64,000 nucleotides of DNA from Isoetes taiwanensis (lineage: Eukaryota; Streptophyta; Lycopodiopsida; Isoetales; Isoetaceae). A program made the translations under genes and the position numbers. Where the stretch lies: NCBI GenBank assembly GCA_021234155.1, contig JAJEKV010000067.1, positions 3,711,279 through 3,775,278 of the forward strand, in the 5' to 3' direction. The notes beneath the pieces were generated by a model that was not told the DNA's origin, searched no databases, and saw only the letters and a program-made list of their open reading frames with translations. Positions 38,183 through 52,289 of this stretch are shown in pieces. The first letter of the stretch is position 1. Every line of letters starts with the position of its first letter.

Positions 38183-39240
38183 TTAGGAGCTTCGATATCT
38201 TATGACTATTGCATCATGTTCTTCCGGCCGGGGCTGAGAGGTGAAGAGATATCCTAAAAGCAATGAGTCCATGGCGGTTTCTATAGCCCGCGTGCCACCG
38301 GCAAACCTTTCCATCCTACATAGCCTGCGGCATCTTCCAGGACACGTGCCTTCCCCAAGGTTGTGCAACAAAGTGATTTTTTGCCAATATACCTTTCATG
38401 GTTGCTCGTTCCTCATAATTTTCAATTTGCTCAACCTTTTCCCAAAGTTCGAACAGCAAGATAGGCGATAATCGTCCCCAACCCTATGTACTTTGAAAAT
38501 TGTGTTGGTTTGTATTATTACCTCACGCAAAGCAACTTCTATCTCTTAGTTTCTTAATAGTCTTTTGTGTTTCAGTCCATTCATCTACAAAGCAAATGAA
38601 GATCACTTAATTATGTATACACACTCATAATTGTACCAATAAGAAAGACGTTAGAAGAATAGAGTACTCAAGTGCAATGAACAAAAACTTTGATACATAT
38701 ATTCATAACATTTGAATTTTGTACCATCACCAAAGTCTCCACCAACAATGGGCCGTCGAGGCCAATAACATGATGGCGTTTCTCCATTCCTTGTTCGGTA
38801 TATTGACTAAATTTAGGGCGTGAGCACCTGTTCTTTGCCATAGTTTGCCAGCAAAAATCATTTCACGCTCTCGATATGCCATCTGTGCATTAGTCATTGG
38901 ATGCTCTTTCACATAAACTATACCATCTTCGGCCATTTTGAATCCATTAAGCCATGGAATGAGTCCATGACAAGCAATCGTCACTAGCTAATATCGGTGT
39001 CCAAGAGAAAGACATATGTAGCTTCCTACGATTCAAAGTGGATTTGTATCTTTCACGTTGTCGATCGAACCGGTATGTCCATAGTACTCGGGTACTCTTT
39101 CCATACCACGCCTAATGGTTTCACAAACAACCCTTTGAGGTTCAAGAGGGTGTTTGTGTGGCGAGTCCAACACCGCCCCGGGCCGTAAACAAACTTCTTT
39201 TATGGAAAAGCATCACAAATATGTTCCACAATTGGTTGAA
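38183..39240 (-). pseudogene. Copy B of the unknown transposon ORF
   Basis: Counterpart of 2,635-3,600. Frames such as LIPWLNGFKMAEDGIVYVK (38,727-38,984) match A with different breaks. No known domain. Confidence 0.4.
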
Positions 39241-39602
39241 GATTTTTAGAAGTGAGTGAATCGGATAACATCAAACCCTTCTCTTACAAATGCTAACAGT
39301 GATGCTAACCCCGCCCTGCATAAAAACCTGTTTCCTATATTAAATTGAAGCTCATCTTTTCGGATTCAAGTGGTATCTTGAGTTAATATTTTCATTCTTT
39401 GTGCACACTCTTGCCCAACCGCACTTAAGTCAAAGATAACGAGCTTTCCCCACTAGATGATTCACCGTCGGCGGGAAAACACTTGAGATTCACAATTTAT
39501 AATTACATTTCCTGCATTACACAATTGAGAAAACACATTGATAATTACACGCATTGTTATTTGCAGTGTAAGTGAGAGAAAAATAAATTAATTTTTCATT
39601 AC

Positions 39603-40535
39603 TTATTGAGTACAAAGAAGCTCTGAGCATGGCTCATACAAAACGTAATTTACAAACAAGTCAAAGGGACTATCTACCTCGTGTAGGAACAATTGTATAT
39701 TCATCTCGCCTTCTACAATTAATAATGCCTCCATTAGATGATCCCTCCGTGATTGGCATAGGCATCGCGAACCAACTGGCGTCATCCGCGGAGCACAAGT
39801 ATTAGAGGACTATACCAACAAATAACTAATAGGAAAATAACATGTTCTACTTACAAAAATGGAGCTTGGTGCATCAACCACTACGGCATCTATGAATTTG
39901 TGCATGTAAGCCACAATGTACATGCAAGGGTTGCCGGTACTAGTTTCGCATTTTAGGACGAATAACGAGCATCAAAGTTCTTCCTACCATGGCTTAAGCT
40001 TTGGATCCGGAAAGCATCATGTTATTGATCACAAGCTTATGAAAACCAAAATTGCAATGTGAGAATAAATCAAGCATAAGAAATTGCAATATGAGAATAA
40101 TCAAATCATAAAAACAAAAACGTAAAACTCATACTTACTTCGACCACTTTAGCATGGTTACATAGCCTTTGACCCCGCGCAAAGAGAGAGGATCTGGCAG
40201 ATAAAATTCCAGCCCTTCCTCTTTATGGCTAGCTATAGATGGAAAAGAGCTTTTGGACCGGCAAGCACAAGTATTGCCAATGCCACATTTGGGCCTTGCA
40301 CTGAACAAATATGTATTGGCATCTTGCAATCAAAATGCCATCCAGCCTTCCTTTATGTTAGTGTTCTGTTTCCGCATCAGTTTTTGAGGGAATTCACAAA
40401 ATTCTCGAAGGTGTCCCATTTAACCGTAAAAACTTGTGTTTCCAATCGATGGAAGATCGCTACAAAGGTACTCGCACACAAATCCGATTACATATTAATA
40501 CATAAGATGAGTGACTTGGGGAATGAAATAACATA
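39603..40535 (-). pseudogene. Copy B of the Ulp1-like protease region
   Basis: The last exon reads RDHLMEALLIVEGEMNIQL (39,603-39,785), and the Cys-box exon lies near 39,870-39,935 (plus strand GCATGTACATTGTGGC read in reverse). Near 40,190-40,225 B holds about 31 bp not present in A at 4,560-4,575. Frames are broken by small indels. Function in A and B together suggests the intact ancestor had a Ulp1-type domain. Confidence 0.45.
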
Positions 40536-40546
40536 AATATGTTGAA

Positions 40547-40548
40547 AT
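40547..40548. other. Empty Helitron 1 target site (A|T)
   Basis: B reads GTTGAAATGCTAGCC without interruption. In A the same flanks are split after GTTGAAA (4,906) and before TGCTAGCC (6,962) by the 2,055-bp Helitron. This gives a clean pre-insertion allele and fixes the element ends to the base. Confidence 0.9.
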
Positions 40549-43500
40549 GCTAGCCTACCTCCCCATAGACATCTACCATCTTAGAGGTCAAGTCCAGCCT
40601 TCCCAGAACTTCCTCAACATCACTTTGAAAGATAGAGGGGGCGTGCTTAGGAGGACAAATCCTGGCAGGAGTGAATGAACCAACCTTTCACGGTTCACTA
40701 AATCATGCATAAGGAAACAACAAAGATAGCAAAAAGAATATATCTATTGTAATCAATTGTATATTACTCACCTTGTAAATTCATCACCGCTTAAAGATCT
40801 TCTCGAGGACTGCCGCACCTTATTTGTTATCACATCAATATTTGCTTGTAGATCCTCTTCCTCTTCCCAGGTTCGGACTCGTGGATCGTGGATCAGCTTC
40901 CTTCACGGCCGTGATCGTGGTCCTATGTACAAAAAAAATGTGGTTAATTACCATAAACTGAGATGTTTAACAAAATTAGTTCATCTTGGACATACCTCTT
41001 TCTAGGTGGTGGTGGCACTTTTTGCCTCGAGATTTTCTTTTCGGAGGACATTTTTTGTTGCCGGAGATTTTGCCTGCTTTTTTCTTTTTTGAGTGCCATC
41101 ACCAAAGATTCTTTTGCCTCCTCTTTGAGGGGACTCAACTACCAACTCGGCTTTTCCTCTTCCCCGGTATCTCCCGGGTTAAAATCTGATCTGCGGTCCT
41201 TTGTAGCTTTTTTCTGCAACAGTCCGAACCTGACCTCGCAGATGATGTCGAGACGTGGTTTAATCTTTTTTAGCTTCTCCAATTACTAATTTAGCACTTG
41301 GTGATGAAAGATTTTCTCGCTGCGGCCCGGCCATTGAAGGCTCCGCCTCGCGACCCGCTTTAGCTTTCTCAAGCGCCATCCTCTCAATTTCCTCAACTTC
41401 ACTTTACCATGTTCGAAAGGTAATCGCTGCGCATTGTTCTATTATCGGGTAACCGAAAAATGTCATTGGTGATCCGGAGTCGGAAGGTAGAGGGTCTACG
41501 ATTCGGGTCCGCTTATTATGCTCCGCGAAAATCAGAAGAGAGTCGATGCATGGCTCAAGAACATCAGCCATTAAAGCCGCTTTCGATAGGAAATCATCCG
41601 CAAAACAAACAAATGATCTAAATTTCAATAGACATAAAAGAACATGAAAACGTAACTAATGAGAAATATATGGTACATCCCTCGCCAAGCATGTACATTT
41701 CATGTACATAGAATGTACCAAATGTAAGTAACTACATTTAACTATAGCCAAATGTACATGTACATGTTCCTCAATGTACATAAAGGTACATCATCAAACC
41801 CGGGATGTACAATCGATGTACCCGTGATGTAATCATGTATCCAAATAGGGAATGTAGATCTATGCCAAAAAAGCACATATATGTAAAAAATGCACATACT
41901 TATGAATCCATCTACGATGCACTCTAAAGATAAATGCATGTACATCTATTTGCAGATGTAGACTCCATTAGAGACATGTACAACCCTGATAATAACCGCA
42001 AAATTCAAGCTCAAAAATAAAACCATCAATAAACAAGCAAATATATGCCTATGTACCTGCTTTTACAGATGTACACTAAAAGTTATACATGTACAAGGAA
42101 TAGCAATGCACCGAAAAGCCATACATGTAGAACTATGCGACATAATAACAAATATGAATGAAGAGAAATATAAGTTTAAATTAGTTGAGAGCAATGCATA
42201 CCTTTCACGCCAGGGAAACCAAGTCAATTCAATGCCCTCATCCCGTGATGTGCAACCTTTTATGCAATTGCCTTTCATGGACCGGATAACACAAGCGTAA
42301 GAGGCAATAAGCATCTCCATGGAGCTAGCAGCAACAAACCGCTTTTGCCAAAGCCTTGGCCACAATGTGTACATGAACCTAATGTGATGAACTTATAGAA
42401 GTAGCTCCTGTGGTAGGCCTCGGTGCGTAACAATAGGTCCCGCTTCCCCCATGAAATCCAAAATCAGGAATGCCTTTCCCAACCAATTCAATGCAATTAA
42501 GTTTTTCCTTTGCTTGTTCAATTGAGATTTCATGCCTTTCAATGTCTTTAATTGCTTCCCAAAACCAATTTCTAGCTTAGAAGAGTGTTGTTCTTTATCA
42601 TGTCTACTCATAACCAAGTCTTCCAACTTGTACTTCAACACCAACATAACAAAGATTTCCAAAGGATCCCGGGACAATTTGTCAAATTCTGTTTTGTCTC
42701 ATCTATTTTCTCGGCAGACTGGCGCAGATCTTCTGGATAGCATATCCTTTCTACCCTCAATCCTACTGATGACCTTCAATGCATCCCTCCTTTTTTCTTC
42801 CAAAGGTTTCTACTTCATTCAATAGGTTAGTTTTTCCCTCCAACCCATGCTTAAGTAATCGCTTTATTGTGTCAACATCCGATCTAGAATAAGCCGTGGC
42901 TCTAATATTCTCCTGCCAATACGATGTCCCCGCTTGATAGTTGAGGATTTTACCATTGTAGGGTCCTCAAACGCCCGAATCGAGGGTTTTGGCAAGATCT
43001 TTGGCGGTCCTAGCCACGCCCATCCAATCAACAAGCCGCCCCTTCAAGTGAAGAGCAAATGCTCGCAAAATAGGTTGAAATATAATGGTTTGTAACCTCT
43101 TTCTTGCCATAAACCAATTCATAATATTTAAAAAATCATCTTTCCATGCTCGATTCTCCCTTCCTTGAATCCTCGCTTTTTTTGGAGCTTCACCCCATAC
43201 CTCGCTCATAACCATCTCTAGGTTGGGTATGTGGGCCTCTCGCGATGTTTCTCACTGAGGTCTTTGGCTTGGATCACCTCGTAACCCAAACGTAAACTCC
43301 TTGAGGTAAAATTCCACCACGGGAAGCACCGCATCTTGCTTAATGTGGGTGATGAGCAAGCACTCATCCTGGGGCTTTTGGGGCCATAGCTAGATGAAGA
43401 ATTCGTGATCGAATCCAAGCGAGAAGGCATGGATAGTGAACTAGAGAGGCAAACCAAGAAAGAATTTGGGAAAAGAATTTCAAAAATCCGAGCAATTGGG
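40549..43500 (-). pseudogene. Copy B upstream exons of the minus-strand transposon gene
   Basis: Counterpart of 6,962-9,950. The basic segment (KKISRQKVPPPPRKRYVQDE, 40,944-41,138) and the 82-codon frame at 42,967-43,215 (EVWGEAPKKARIQGREN, LKGRLVDWMGVARTAKDLAK) are longer than in A. Other parts are more broken than in A. The TGTACAT array lies at 41,650-42,130. Confidence 0.4.
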
Positions 43501-45400
43501 GGTTCGTAGTAGTGGATAGCCATTAATCATGGCGCTTACTAGCTGGTCATGATGACAGCTTATTCCAAAATGTGCATTCGGTACATATGTATATGTACAA
43601 AAAAAGGGCTACATTTATAGACACCCTTTCATGCTTTTACCCAACCAAGCTGACCATGTATAAATCTAGTACCGAAAAGAATAATCCAACCTAAAGAAAA
43701 GAAGCAATCAACAAGTCCGCCAACTTGTTACGATGACATCAATTCATTGGTAGGAATATTCCAAGAGTTTAAATAGCTAAGAAAGGGGAATCTCTAGAAA
43801 TAAAAAGAATAATACATGTAAGGTACATCTAAAATAAGAATTATAGTAATCAAATAGTCTTTTGAGACAAAAGGAATTGTCGCCATGACAAAACCTTGTG
43901 GTTTAGAATCGCTCTAACTAAGTAGGTAACCCATAACTATATTGAAATAAATGATAACATAATATGTATATCCATCTTAGATGGTTATATATGTTAGCTA
44001 AGGCTAGTAAATTAATGCGCAAGTAAGAAGCCGTATAACCTCTTAAGGAGAGAATAGATATGACGCTGTGTACAACGCCATTGAAGGGGTGCGACCATTT
44101 TCTTTTTTCGAAAGTGGGAGCCCAATCTTATGATTGAACGCATTTGCATCGAATTGACCGAATTCGTGAATAGAGTTCACTCCGCAATGGCCGCAAATGG
44201 AATAGAGCATAAAATAGATAGATACCTTAGTGCTCTGAGGGCCTTCAACGTGGCGAGACCGAGCTAACTACACCAATGAAGTGGAGCAAAAAGTATGGGA
44301 GCAATGCAACCACCAAGTCATCTCCAAATTACCGACGCCGCTCAATGGGTGGATGCGTTCTAGCTTTAGGTAAGGTGTGCGCATGTATTATAAGCTTTAA
44401 TGTGTCTTATTGATAAGTTAAATATAGATCCTAATAGCTGATAGAATTTGCTATATAATGATATGTATCATAGGGAAATAAGTTTACTAACAACGACATA
44501 ATGGGAGGTAGCATGTGAATTAATCCTTCAAAGGATGCAATTCCTTCAAAGGATAGCTATATGACCCTGGTCCTTATAATTATAAATAGAAAATAGAATT
44601 CAGATATATTTAAGTGCATCTTAGGGATATACTTCCAAGGGTAATGCAGACCCAAGGAAGAGAATAAGAAGCACATCTAATTTTGTGTATGATAATTAAA
44701 AAACCTTGTCTATGTAACAATAGGTCTAAATCGTGGTTATTGTTTAAATAATCGCATCTAAAAAGTCGCGTTAAATATTGCAAAAGCTTAGAGTAAATAT
44801 AATTGTACTATCGGAAGTAATGTATCCGATACTATGATAATGTTAATTCATAAATATTACCTTAGGGTAATTATGTTAATCACATGCATTAAAGGAGCCA
44901 GCAAAAATCGGCTCAGGCATGTCGATTTGTGTTTAGATTAGTTTCATGTGCAGTTAAGATTAATCTACGCATGCAACCTATGCCAGGTATGAGTTGCATG
45001 TGTATTTACCGATGATGGGACCACTACGGTGATCTCTAGGGCGTGGTATAATGTCAATGTAGGCATGACCGCGTTTCCGCTTGGATGAGTGGAAGGTAGA
45101 TTAGAAAGTCTACTTCTGTTCCACGGAAGTAGACGACCTCGAGAGAAAGGAGGTCATTCAGGAATGCATTGATAGGAAAAGCACCTCTAGCCCCATATAT
45201 GTCCTTCACGCCCCATATACGGGAAGGACCCTATCCTCCACGCTGGGCAACTAGGGTGTAGGCATGAGCGGCATATAGGCATTATAGGGCGCTGTCTCCA
45301 CGGCCACGATGGAAGAAGCATCCTCTTCCTACGCCGGGAGATTAGCCATGCATTCATGTAGATAGGTGGGGTGATCACCATATAACCAAAATTTTATTAA
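43500..45400. other. Copy B gene-free retroelement-like DNA
   Basis: Counterpart of 9,950-11,853. No gene was recognised. Differences from A cluster at CG sites, for example CAACGCCATTG against CAACGTCATTG near 44,077. Confidence 0.5.
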
Positions 45401-47808
45401 TCTTATATTATAATGTTTTAATGTAAGTCTGTAGTGCATCGAGCCCTAATTTGAACGGCTCAGATTTGATCTAAAAGTTGCACGGTCCAAATAACCCAAG
45501 GTAGCCAACGATTTTGTGTTTTCTTTGTGTTCTTCAAGCCCTAACCCCATCTTTCTCTTACCTTCCGATGTTTTGATCCGCCGGAGGCTAAATATGAGGA
45601 GGTTGGAGTGGATCGAGCTTGAGGAGCACCTTTTTTTAACCCTTAAATTTTATTTTTTTTTATTTTAGGGTGTGGCTATAGGCGCCAGATCTCGCTCTCG
45701 CTTGCCTCTCTCGATTCCTCGTAGCCACACCCCAAAAGCTCTTTTCTCAAGCAAGAACACAAGAGAGGACCAAAGCTATTGCTCCAGAAGTTGTAGAATG
45801 GCCCTGAAGTAGTAGAATGGATCCGATTATGGTCCTCTTTTTCTGGTTAGAGTGTTTTTTTACCTAGAAAAAGCTTGAGAGACCGGAAACCATTGTGGGA
45901 AGCCACGATTTGGAATGATTGCACAAGGATCCTAGCTTTAAGCTCGAAGGAGATGCCCATGACGGCAGAATCAATGCATGAGGATGTCCATGGCGGCAAC
46001 CGGATACGCCGACCGATCTTTTGTTAGCTCAATGAATAATCAAAAGAGGTATGTCAATGCTAATTGGTCTTGCATTTTCATAAATCCTACTCCAATTATA
46101 AGTAATTGCACAGAAGGCTTTGACTAAGAGTGAATTGTTTTTGTTCTTAGAATCTTAATCTTGATATGTAAATAATGTATTATTCTTGAAGGAAAATGGA
46201 CCTGTTCAAGCATGGCGACCTCTGCCCCATATGTTTGCAAGGAAGCAAGCATAAACAAAAATGGATTAAGGCATAGAGGTCCCTCCCGAGAAGTAAGTCC
46301 TTTGTAATCAAAATTTGGTTAGGTGGAGCAGTGGTTTTGTTTCTTTGAAAGCATTGTCTGCAGATTTTGCTTGAACCAAGCCTTTTTCGCCTTTTGATTG
46401 TTGATCTAAATTGAGACAATGATGTTTTTGCTGCCAAATGATCAAGTATTTTTCGAAAGCTAAAACCCCATATGGATATGTTCTGAGATTTAGTTTTTGG
46501 TTTTGTTTCTATTGTCGATAGCTTATTAGCTTTTGCTATTCATAACTTGATATGTAGAGCTTTGACATAATTTTAACCTTCCTTTATCAGGGATATGCCA
46601 TGAAACAATGGTAAATACAAACGATTTGAAATAAGGTACATGTGTTCTGTTTACTGAGCTTTTCTAAATATTCCGATATTCAATTTTACGATGTTGAAGT
46701 TGATTTATGATTGAGTTTGTGGTACCCGTTCTTTTCATCTTCAGATCATGATATATACTGTCATGATGTTGCAAGGATAAACAACTAGATGAAAGCCAGG
46801 CCATTTCAAAACATTATATGTTGTAGTTCCGTTTGCGCAGTTGGAATGGACAACTTATTTTGTGAAAGATGAACTTGAACTACATCCTGCATCTATGCAA
46901 TCAGGATCCAATTTCATGCTTATATTTGTGATAGCTGACTTTATAAAAAATGAACTTAAAACTATATCCTGCATCAATACTGGAATGGTTAGATGTATAA
47001 GAATGGTTGTGTAGCATCTTGAACCAGAATCCATAAACATTAAAATTGTAAATTGTAAAATTGAAAGCCATAGATGATATATAAGAGAGATTGTCCACAA
47101 AGGCTCAAAAGGACAAAAATATGTTAAGCATGATGTTCAATTATATAATGATGTATCAACAATATAATTAACTATAAGGGTCTTGCTTTCCACAAAACAA
47201 TCAATAATAATGGTATATCCTTTTTTTTCTTTGGCTATCATTTACAATCTATAATATTGGTACACCTTTTCTTTTTCTTTGGCTACCCTTGCGTGTTCTT
47301 CAGCATGCCCAAAGCCATTGAAAAACAAACTAACATAAATTCAAGGAAACAAGATCGCTTCCTTTTTTTCCCTTTAGCTAGGTTTAAAAGAAAGATAAGA
47401 TAAAGAAAGTTTAAAGAAAGATAAGATAAGATAAATATTTTAACGCCAATTTACTAGGCAAAAGGCTAAAAAAGTTTTTCAACTTTAAAAAAAACACCTT
47501 TTGTCTTCCCCTTTAGCTAGCTTTAGCCATGGAATAGAACATATACATGATGATATGCATAAATGCTATGTCGATGGAGGTCGAGGTTGCCCATGGGCAA
47601 AGATAAGAAGTCGTGTACAAAATAGCAATGCTTATAAACCACCTTTTAGCCTATGTTTATAAACCACCTTATAGCCTAATAGTAATGCTTAATAACTCGG
47701 CGGGGTTCCCCATGGGCAAAGATATGAAGTCATGTGCAAAATAACAATGGTTTCCCAAAATTTATAAGTTCCCAAATTATGCCCAGCAACGCTGGGCACC
47801 ATTACTAG
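45401..47808 (+). mobile_element. Helitron 2 in copy B, intact termini
   Basis: It starts TCTTATATTATAATG after host A and ends hairpin-ACCATTA-CTAG before host T (47,809). The 3' hairpin is intact here, unlike A. Most of the interior (46,440-47,300) is the same as A. No Rep/helicase. Confidence 0.85.
47781..47797 (+). other. Helitron 2 3'-terminal hairpin
   Basis: GCCCAGC and GCTGGGC form a 7-bp stem with a 3-base loop, 7 bases before CTAG. It is identical to the Helitron 1 hairpin read on its own strand. Confidence 0.85.
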
Positions 47809-47849
47809 TAAATTAATAATAGGTAGTGTCGACCTGCAGGCCAACAGAG

Positions 47850-48494
47850 CGCTCCGGAGGGCAAGGAGGTCGAGCTACGAAGACTTGCAACACAAATTTT
47901 GTTATAATGTGTTGCAAGGGATGAAGAGTACCTTAGAAGTGTAAATTTTGTATGAAATTGATAAACTTTGATAAACTTAAATGTTGTATTAAGTAAGGTT
48001 AATAATTACCTTGCGTGGAGTAAGTTATGAAGTGATAAGTTAATGGGATAATGAAATAGTACAGTAATGTCTTAAACATTACCTTAGAGTAATTCTAATA
48101 ATTAAGATAGTAAGTATGTAATTATAGATATTGTAAAATTAATGCAGGATTTTAAGGTGCGAAGACTTGCAACACAAATTTTGTTGGAATGTGTTGCAAG
48201 GAATGAAGAGTACCTTAAATAATAATTGTATATGAAAGTGTTAAATTGTGATAAACTAAATGTTGTGATAACGGAGACTAATAAGTACCTTGTTTTAATA
48301 AAAGTTACGAATTGACAAGTTATTTGATAATGTAATGGCATAATAATGATTTAAAAATATTACCTTAAGGTAATCTTAATAAATGTGTAAGTATTATAGT
48401 AGTATATCGTATGTATCAAGTTGATTGCGTTAGGAAGATTCCAAGGTGGAGATTCATGATGTCGCGACAAAGATCAACCCAAGGTGGGGGAGAA
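47850..48494. repeat. Copy B tandem 284-bp units and polypurine tract
   Basis: Counterpart of 14,280-14,947. Both units are present, and AAGGTGGGGGAGAA ends at the LTR start. Confidence 0.6.
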
Positions 48495-50146
48495 TGTGGA
48501 TCGCTCCAAAGACAAAGATACCATCCCGTGACATACCGTGATCGCCTCGCCACGCCGCACACGCCCACCGACCGACGGTACACGACGATAGCCAAAGGGT
48601 AGCCCCTAGGGGCAACTTGCAAGCGAGTGTGCATTTATTAATGTGCACATCTACCCATGTGCACATTTATCTAGGTGCACATTTTCCCATGTGGACACTT
48701 TATGCCAAGTAATATACCTTGTAAATTAATGTGCACATTTACCAATATGCACATTAATGTGGGCACACCTTCCATGTGGGCACATTTTGCCACCTAGCCA
48801 TTAAAGGCAGTAGGCCCATTCCATTCCCACCATCCCACATGCCTAAAGGGGATAATTGGAAACCCTAGCCACCTCCTTGTCTATTTAGGAGGGGAAACCC
48901 TAACTTGCCCATTTTTCGCTTTCTAGCTGCTTTTAGAGCTCGCTTTTGGCTGCCCCAAGGGTCAAAACAGCCCCCGCACTGGCCCCGAGAGAATAGCATT
49001 ATTAGTTTCCCTTGATTCGAGCATTTCTCAGATGGTCGAACTCAGTCGTCGAGGAGGAACTCAAGGATCGGGGATTCGTGCAATTTACTAGCTTAAACCA
49101 TCTTTTAGTCATTGAATCAAGAGGTTTAGCCTATTAAATTGCCCATAGCAGCCCTCTAGATCTCTAGATAGCAGACTCTAACTAAAGAACCTAACTCTAT
49201 GATATAGATTAGATCTAGTTCTTTAGTTCTTCCGGGATGTATATGGATGATGTATCTCTATGAACTCCTTGTATTGGGAAGGGGGGTAGAGACCTAAAGC
49301 TTGGTAGTAGATGCTCCTAGATTAGCCTCTAGCACACCATAAATTCCCCCCTGGTATAAGAAACCACACCGGGTTGTGGGTGACTCGGCCGGACCGGGCT
49401 AAGAAGGAGGTTCATGATCTAACTCTTGAACCATCCCTATGGTGTGTTAGTGCTACGGGGATCATTGTGACTAGGTCTAATGGCTTGCCACCGAAAGTGC
49501 GGGCAAGGCATGGGCTCGACACCCGGGGGTGGGGTTCACCTTCCAAAGGGTTCAATAAGGGCAAGGGCGGGGTCCTCTAGTCACCTTGAGTCGGCATGTA
49601 GATCTCTCGGAGGGAGTGATCCCACCGCTCCATCGGGATCGGGAGATGCAACCCGTGAATAGCCCCCTTTGGCTATGCACCCTGAGCTACAACCAGTCCC
49701 AACACTTTTCACCTTACTCTCGCAGTGTACACGAGGGGGTGATGGAGTGGACAACCCAACGCCATGTTCTTATGCCACCAATCCATTGTCATGATTCCCG
49801 TCAAAAACGGTCTGAGACCCAAGCCGCCGGGCCCCCTTGAGTCCGAGCCCGGGTAGGATTCCCCATGTATTGTGCCGATCATTGTCTATGCAGATGTGAT
49901 GTACCACCCTTTAGGAGTGGATATATGTGTTGCTCTTATATACCGACATGTATGTTTACGCTCAAGCAGCCTAGGTAGGCCCCGAGGGAGACGGGTAAAA
50001 TGACCCTTCACTCTTCCCACCGAACCCCGCCACGGTTGCGTGCAGTCATGTGGAGGGGCCCCAGATCGGCATGGAGCCGGTATGGGGAAGAACTCTCGCT
50101 TGTATACGGTGAGTGCAATCGTGATAATGCAGTAGGGGACGCCACA
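48495..50146 (+). mobile_element. LTR, copy B
   Basis: Counterpart of 14,948-16,618. It starts TGTGGATCG and ends CGCCACA; both terminal heptamers differ from A at their CG, so the clean TGTGACG/CGTCACA pair is seen only in A. The U3 GTGCACAT repeats are kept, with a different stretch at 48,700-48,730. Confidence 0.65.
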
Positions 50147-50653
50147 CCCACCCTCTAATCTTCCTCTTGATCCATGATCGTAAATAAAATATGATATATG
50201 AAGAACACACCCCTTTCATAATGATTGAAAGTCTTCGCTTTTATTGTCCAATTTCAATGCAACCAACATTTTCCAACGCAACCAACATCCCGCATATGCA
50301 AGATGGACCACCTTCTCCATTGCCTCCTCTTTTTGTGCAAAAAGGTATCAGCCTATTGACCCCCTTTCTTTCTAGCAACATGAAAAAGAATCTATTAAGC
50401 AACAATAACAACTAATAAAGGACATTCATATTCTTTGTTAGTTACAAAAGATACAAATCTTTGTTGTCTTGCAAATCATCGAAAAGATACAAATCTTGTT
50501 GTCTTGGTAAATCCAATCTTGAGCAAATGCTAGCTTGTTGTCTTGCATCAAATCCACGCTTTCTTTCTCCCACATAAATTTCTCTGAGGCCCCAATTTGT
50601 GACCAGCTTATCTCTCTCCCTCCCTCCCTCTCTCCTTCCCCCACATATCCAGC

Positions 50654-50686
50654 TGGATGTCGCTTAGTGGCGTGGACGTTAAAATA

Positions 50687-50783
<97 letters not shown>

Positions 50784-50879
50784 CCCCCACATAGGCCAAT
50801 TGGTCTCCGTGGGATTTAAAAACTATTCTATTCTATTCACACACACACACACACACGCGACGCGACGACGCGACGACGA

Positions 50880-50937
<58 letters not shown>
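50654..50937 (+). repeat. Copy B retroposon tails and (TATC)n, (CGAC)n, (CA)n arrays
   Basis: Counterpart of 17,127-17,417. The lead reads GGATGTCGCTTAGTGGCGTG before the TATC run (to 50,783). The CGACG/GCAC block differs from A in unit composition. Confidence 0.7.
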
Positions 50938-50938
<1 letters not shown>

Positions 50939-50939
50939 G

Positions 50940-51722
50940 AATTAATTAACGGACTTTATGGAAGATCGCTGGAAAGAACAAAGCCTTTAATCTCGATCGA
51001 TCGGATTACCGAAGAAGACAATGAGCGCGTAAAAAATTGTTGTTGAAAAAACTTTTGGAAACAAGAATGCATTGCTTCTTCTATTATAATGGAGGCTTTT
51101 CGAGTAGGAAAAAGGCAAACCGAACCACCATATAGTGATAAAATTTGGAGAGAAGGAAGATAGGCTGAATATGTTAAGGAAAAGTGTCGCCCTGGAAGGT
51201 CAAGGTTTGATCAATGAAGATTTGACAAAAGAACAATTATCAAATCAAGAAAGAAGAGTCAAGAAGTTCAAGGAGGCAAAAAGTCAAAACAAACAAGCCT
51301 TTTGGATGCGAGGACGAGTTGTTATAAATGAATAGGAAGAAGAGACCATCGATTGTGCCTAGAACATCAACATGCTCACACGCATACCAAGGTATGTAGT
51401 ATGTCAAATGTTCTTTAACAAATAGATTTGATTTGTTTTGTAGAAACCCGGGAACATGAGCAATAATGAAAACTGATCTAGTTGATTTCATAAAAATCTC
51501 CAATGAAATAGGAAATACAAGCCGCAGAGGCAATGGAGGAATAGTTTGTTATGCCAAAGCAGAAAATTTCATAGAATCGAGAGATTAAGCTAACCTCAAC
51601 AATATTTATGGTAGAGATTGTGGGCCAAAAATCCATATTTTTAGCCGGGCTATTATGCACCCATCCACAAAAAGCATATGATCGGGAGATTATGAAAGGA
51701 CGCACCTTTATTCCAATTAGAA
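50940..51722 (+). mobile_element. LINE fragment 1, copy B
   Basis: Counterpart of 17,425-18,237, with many small indels. MIKFGEKEDRLNMLRKSV (from 51,135) is still readable. Confidence 0.55.
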
Positions 51723-52100
51723 CAATCAAGAGGAGTGCATGGCTGAGATACTATGGACAAGAAACTAATGCATGCAAATGGGTTCCATACCACACGCCTT
51801 TAGGAACCATTATAACAGTCTTAAACGAACGCCTCTACCCGAAATAAATGTGATATATCAAAGATTGTATATGCATTGGAATGCATGCATGGAAAATTGG
51901 ATGAAGAGACTCAATGCTAAAGGTAAGTAATGTCATTATCAATCATTATGATAGAATAAACTAGAGCTATATTTGGTGAGCAGCCGCATTACACTATACC
52001 CTATGGGAGGTGGCGGTCGCCTCCTGGATTAAATATGGTCAATCATATGATCAATTTGCTATGGTATAGTGTGCATAGTGTCAGGGTTGGATGGTGGTCT

Positions 52101-52102
<2 letters not shown>

Positions 52103-52188
<86 letters not shown>
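52103..52188. repeat. (AC)n microsatellite, copy B
   Basis: About 43 AC units, slightly shorter than its A counterpart at 18,620-18,720. Confidence 0.95.
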
Positions 52189-52190
<2 letters not shown>

Positions 52191-52289
52191 TTCACTTATT
52201 CTCTTTTCTTTCTACTAGAGTCCCCGCTTTTACTAAATGCTTTAGCAATGGCAAAATGGTTTGAATTTTAGCTCTTAATTCCTATGCTA